Under the pieces are notes generated by a model, which saw only the letters and a program-made list of their open reading frames with translations, was not told the DNA's origin and did no database searches. Of a DNA stretch of 64,000 nt, positions 62,989 through 64,000 are shown in pieces (positions within the stretch are counted from its first letter, which is position 1; the number at the start of each line of letters is the position of its first letter). Made by a program: the position numbers and the translations under genes. Origin of the DNA: Plantibacter elymi (nom. nud.) (lineage in GTDB: Bacteria > Actinomycetota > Actinomycetes > Actinomycetales > Microbacteriaceae). The stretch lies in the NCBI RefSeq assembly GCF_900177795.1, contig NZ_FXWJ01000002.1, positions 620,001 to 684,000 on the forward strand. Reading direction: 5' to 3'.

Positions 62989-64000
62989 TCAACCGGACGC
63001 ATCGTCCCAGTCGCGGTAGGGATCCCAGCCGGCGCGGCCGTCATAGGCCACACCGTCGACGAGGACCCCGGCACCGGTCCGGGCCGTGCCGATGGTCCGG
63101 AAGCCGGCGGGGATCGTGGTGGCGGCCGGGAACGTCGCCAGGAGGGAGTGGTCCTCGCCGCCGGCGAGGGCGAGCGCCACGTCGGCCCCCAGGTCCTCGG
63201 CCCGCAGGTCGATCGCGACCCCGCTCGCCCGGGCGAGGCGACCGGCGTCGAGCGCGAGCCCGTCCGACAGGTCGAGCATCGCCGTGGCACCGGCGACGGC
63301 GGCGACGACGCCGGCCGCGATCGGTGGCCGGGGTGCGAGCTGTGCCTCCACCTCGACCCGGTGATCGCGTCGCAGGCCGGCCGCTGCCTCGGCCGAGGGC
63401 ACGCCGTCGGCGTCGACCCCACGCGAGAAGAGGAGTCGCAGGCCTGCCGCAGCCGAACCCAACTCCCCCGCGACCGCGACCACGTCGCCGGATCGCGCTC
63501 CGTCGCGTCGGACTGGGGCACGACCCTCGAGGTCGCCGAACGCCGTCACCGCGATCATGAAGACGTCGGACACGGCCAGATCGCCGCCGACGACACCGCA
63601 GCCGGGCGCGAGCTCGGCACAGGCGTCGCGCAGTCCGTCTGCGAACCCGTCGAGCACGGCGACCGGCAGGTGCTTGGGCATGGCGAGTGCGACGACGAGT
63701 GCCGTCGGACGCGCCCCCATCGCCGCGACGTCCGCCAGGTTGCTGGCCGCAGCCTTCCATCCGAGGTCGTGGGCGCTCGACCACGCCAGCCGGAAGTCCG
63801 GCCCGTGGATCATCGTGTCCGTCGTGACGACGAACCGACCGTCCGGCGCCAGGACGACCGCGGCATCGTCACCCGGCCCGAGGAGTTCGGCGTCGGCGTG
63901 CGGCAGGCGAGGGAAGATGCGCTCGAGCAGCTCCCCCTCGGCGAGGTCCCCGACACAGGGCCCGACCGTTCCGTGATCGTCGGACGCGCTCCCAGACTCG
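62989..64000 (-). CDS. thiL: Thiamine-monophosphate kinase (N-terminus beyond right edge)
   Basis: 337 residues are visible in an open frame that runs off base 64000, so the start codon may lie outside. ThiL phosphorylates thiamine monophosphate to the active diphosphate. The PurM-like fold shows the magnesium motif GPGDDAAVV near the N-terminus, then TTDTMIHGPDF, NLADVAAMGARP and VVGGDLAVSD. LDLSDGLALDAGRLA and AGGEDHSLLAT follow in the second half. A start at the internal ATG (63813) would lose GPGDD and is rejected. It is convergent with rsmD. Confidence 0.93.
   Translation of the reverse strand, partial: ESGSASDDHGTVGPCVGDLAEGELLERIFPRLPHADAELLGPGDDAAVVLAPDGRFVVTTDTMIHGPDFRLAWSSAHDLGWKAAASNLADVAAMGARPTALVVALAMPKHLPVAVLDGFADGLRDACAELAPGCGVVGGDLAVSDVFMIAVTAFGDLEGRAPVRRDGARSGDVVAVAGELGSAAAGLRLLFSRGVDADGVPSAEAAAGLRRDHRVEVEAQLAPRPPIAAGVVAAVAGATAMLDLSDGLALDAGRLARASGVAIDLRAEDLGADVALALAGGEDHSLLATFPAATTIPAGFRTIGTARTGAGVLVDGVAYDGRAGWDPYRDWDDASG

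Overview
The window is a contiguous stretch of high-GC actinobacterial chromosome. The gene content and order point to the family Microbacteriaceae: GlgE-type glycogen genes, DUF2469 next to rnhB, a short FtsY, a cysteine-free L32, and DUF177/rpmF/rnc/mutM in a row. The genus cannot be fixed from sequence alone. I see no insertion sequence, prophage, CRISPR array, tRNA or rRNA. Almost every base is coding; the only gap above 300 bases is the rpsB leader region (20093-20405).

The backbone is one long minus-strand housekeeping supercluster. Read from right to left it is thiL, recG, coaD, DUF177, rpmF, rnc, mutM, smc, ftsY, ffh, rpsP, khpA, rimM, trmD, rplS, lepB, rnhB, DUF2469, yraN, comM-like, dprA, xerC, rpsB, tsf, pyrH, frr, cdsA, then a DivIVA-repeat gene and a lysozyme-like wall gene. 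It covers translation, SRP targeting, chromosome segregation, DNA repair and envelope synthesis. Several modules, mostly on the plus strand, interrupt it: an M23 peptidase (20.4 kb), a LiaFSR/PspC-like envelope-stress module (27.6-32.1 kb), a complete-looking nitrate/nitrite assimilation cluster (32.9-44.2 kb), a YbdK-like ligase and META lipoprotein (45.9-47.4 kb), lipB-lipA with a DUF2004-type gene (49.1-51.3 kb), and a tandem GNAT protein (56.0 kb).

The left end (0-10.2 kb) is a glycogen region: debranching enzyme GlgX, a YbaK-type deacylase, glucan phosphorylase GlgP on the opposite strand, and the overlapping pair glgE-glgB. The maltose-1-phosphate suppliers (TreS, Pep2/Mak) are not in view. 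Next comes a minus-strand set of an alpha/beta hydrolase, a 621-residue composite membrane protein and a thioredoxin-TPR protein, with translational overlap between the last two.

The most informative region is the nitrate cluster: NarK transporter, molybdenum nitrate reductase NasA, its flavin/[2Fe-2S] partner, siroheme nitrite reductase NirBD, and the siroheme genes cobA and cbiX. It also holds a HemD-winged-helix fusion of the NnaR type known from Streptomyces. Two arrays of four pentamers at exact 11-base spacing, one between nirD and nirB and one upstream of narK, look like GlnR boxes. Together these suggest GlnR plus NnaR control of a module placed between rimM and trmD, genes normally adjacent.

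A second recurring signal is a TAnnnT hexamer 6-7 bases before a start codon with no ribosome binding site (glgX, glgP, trmD, lipB, recG), as expected for leaderless transcripts. No clearly novel defence or mobile system was found. The best leads are the regulatory sites, the composite membrane protein, the DivIVA-repeat gene with a shared upstream palindrome, and the SMC linker insertion.
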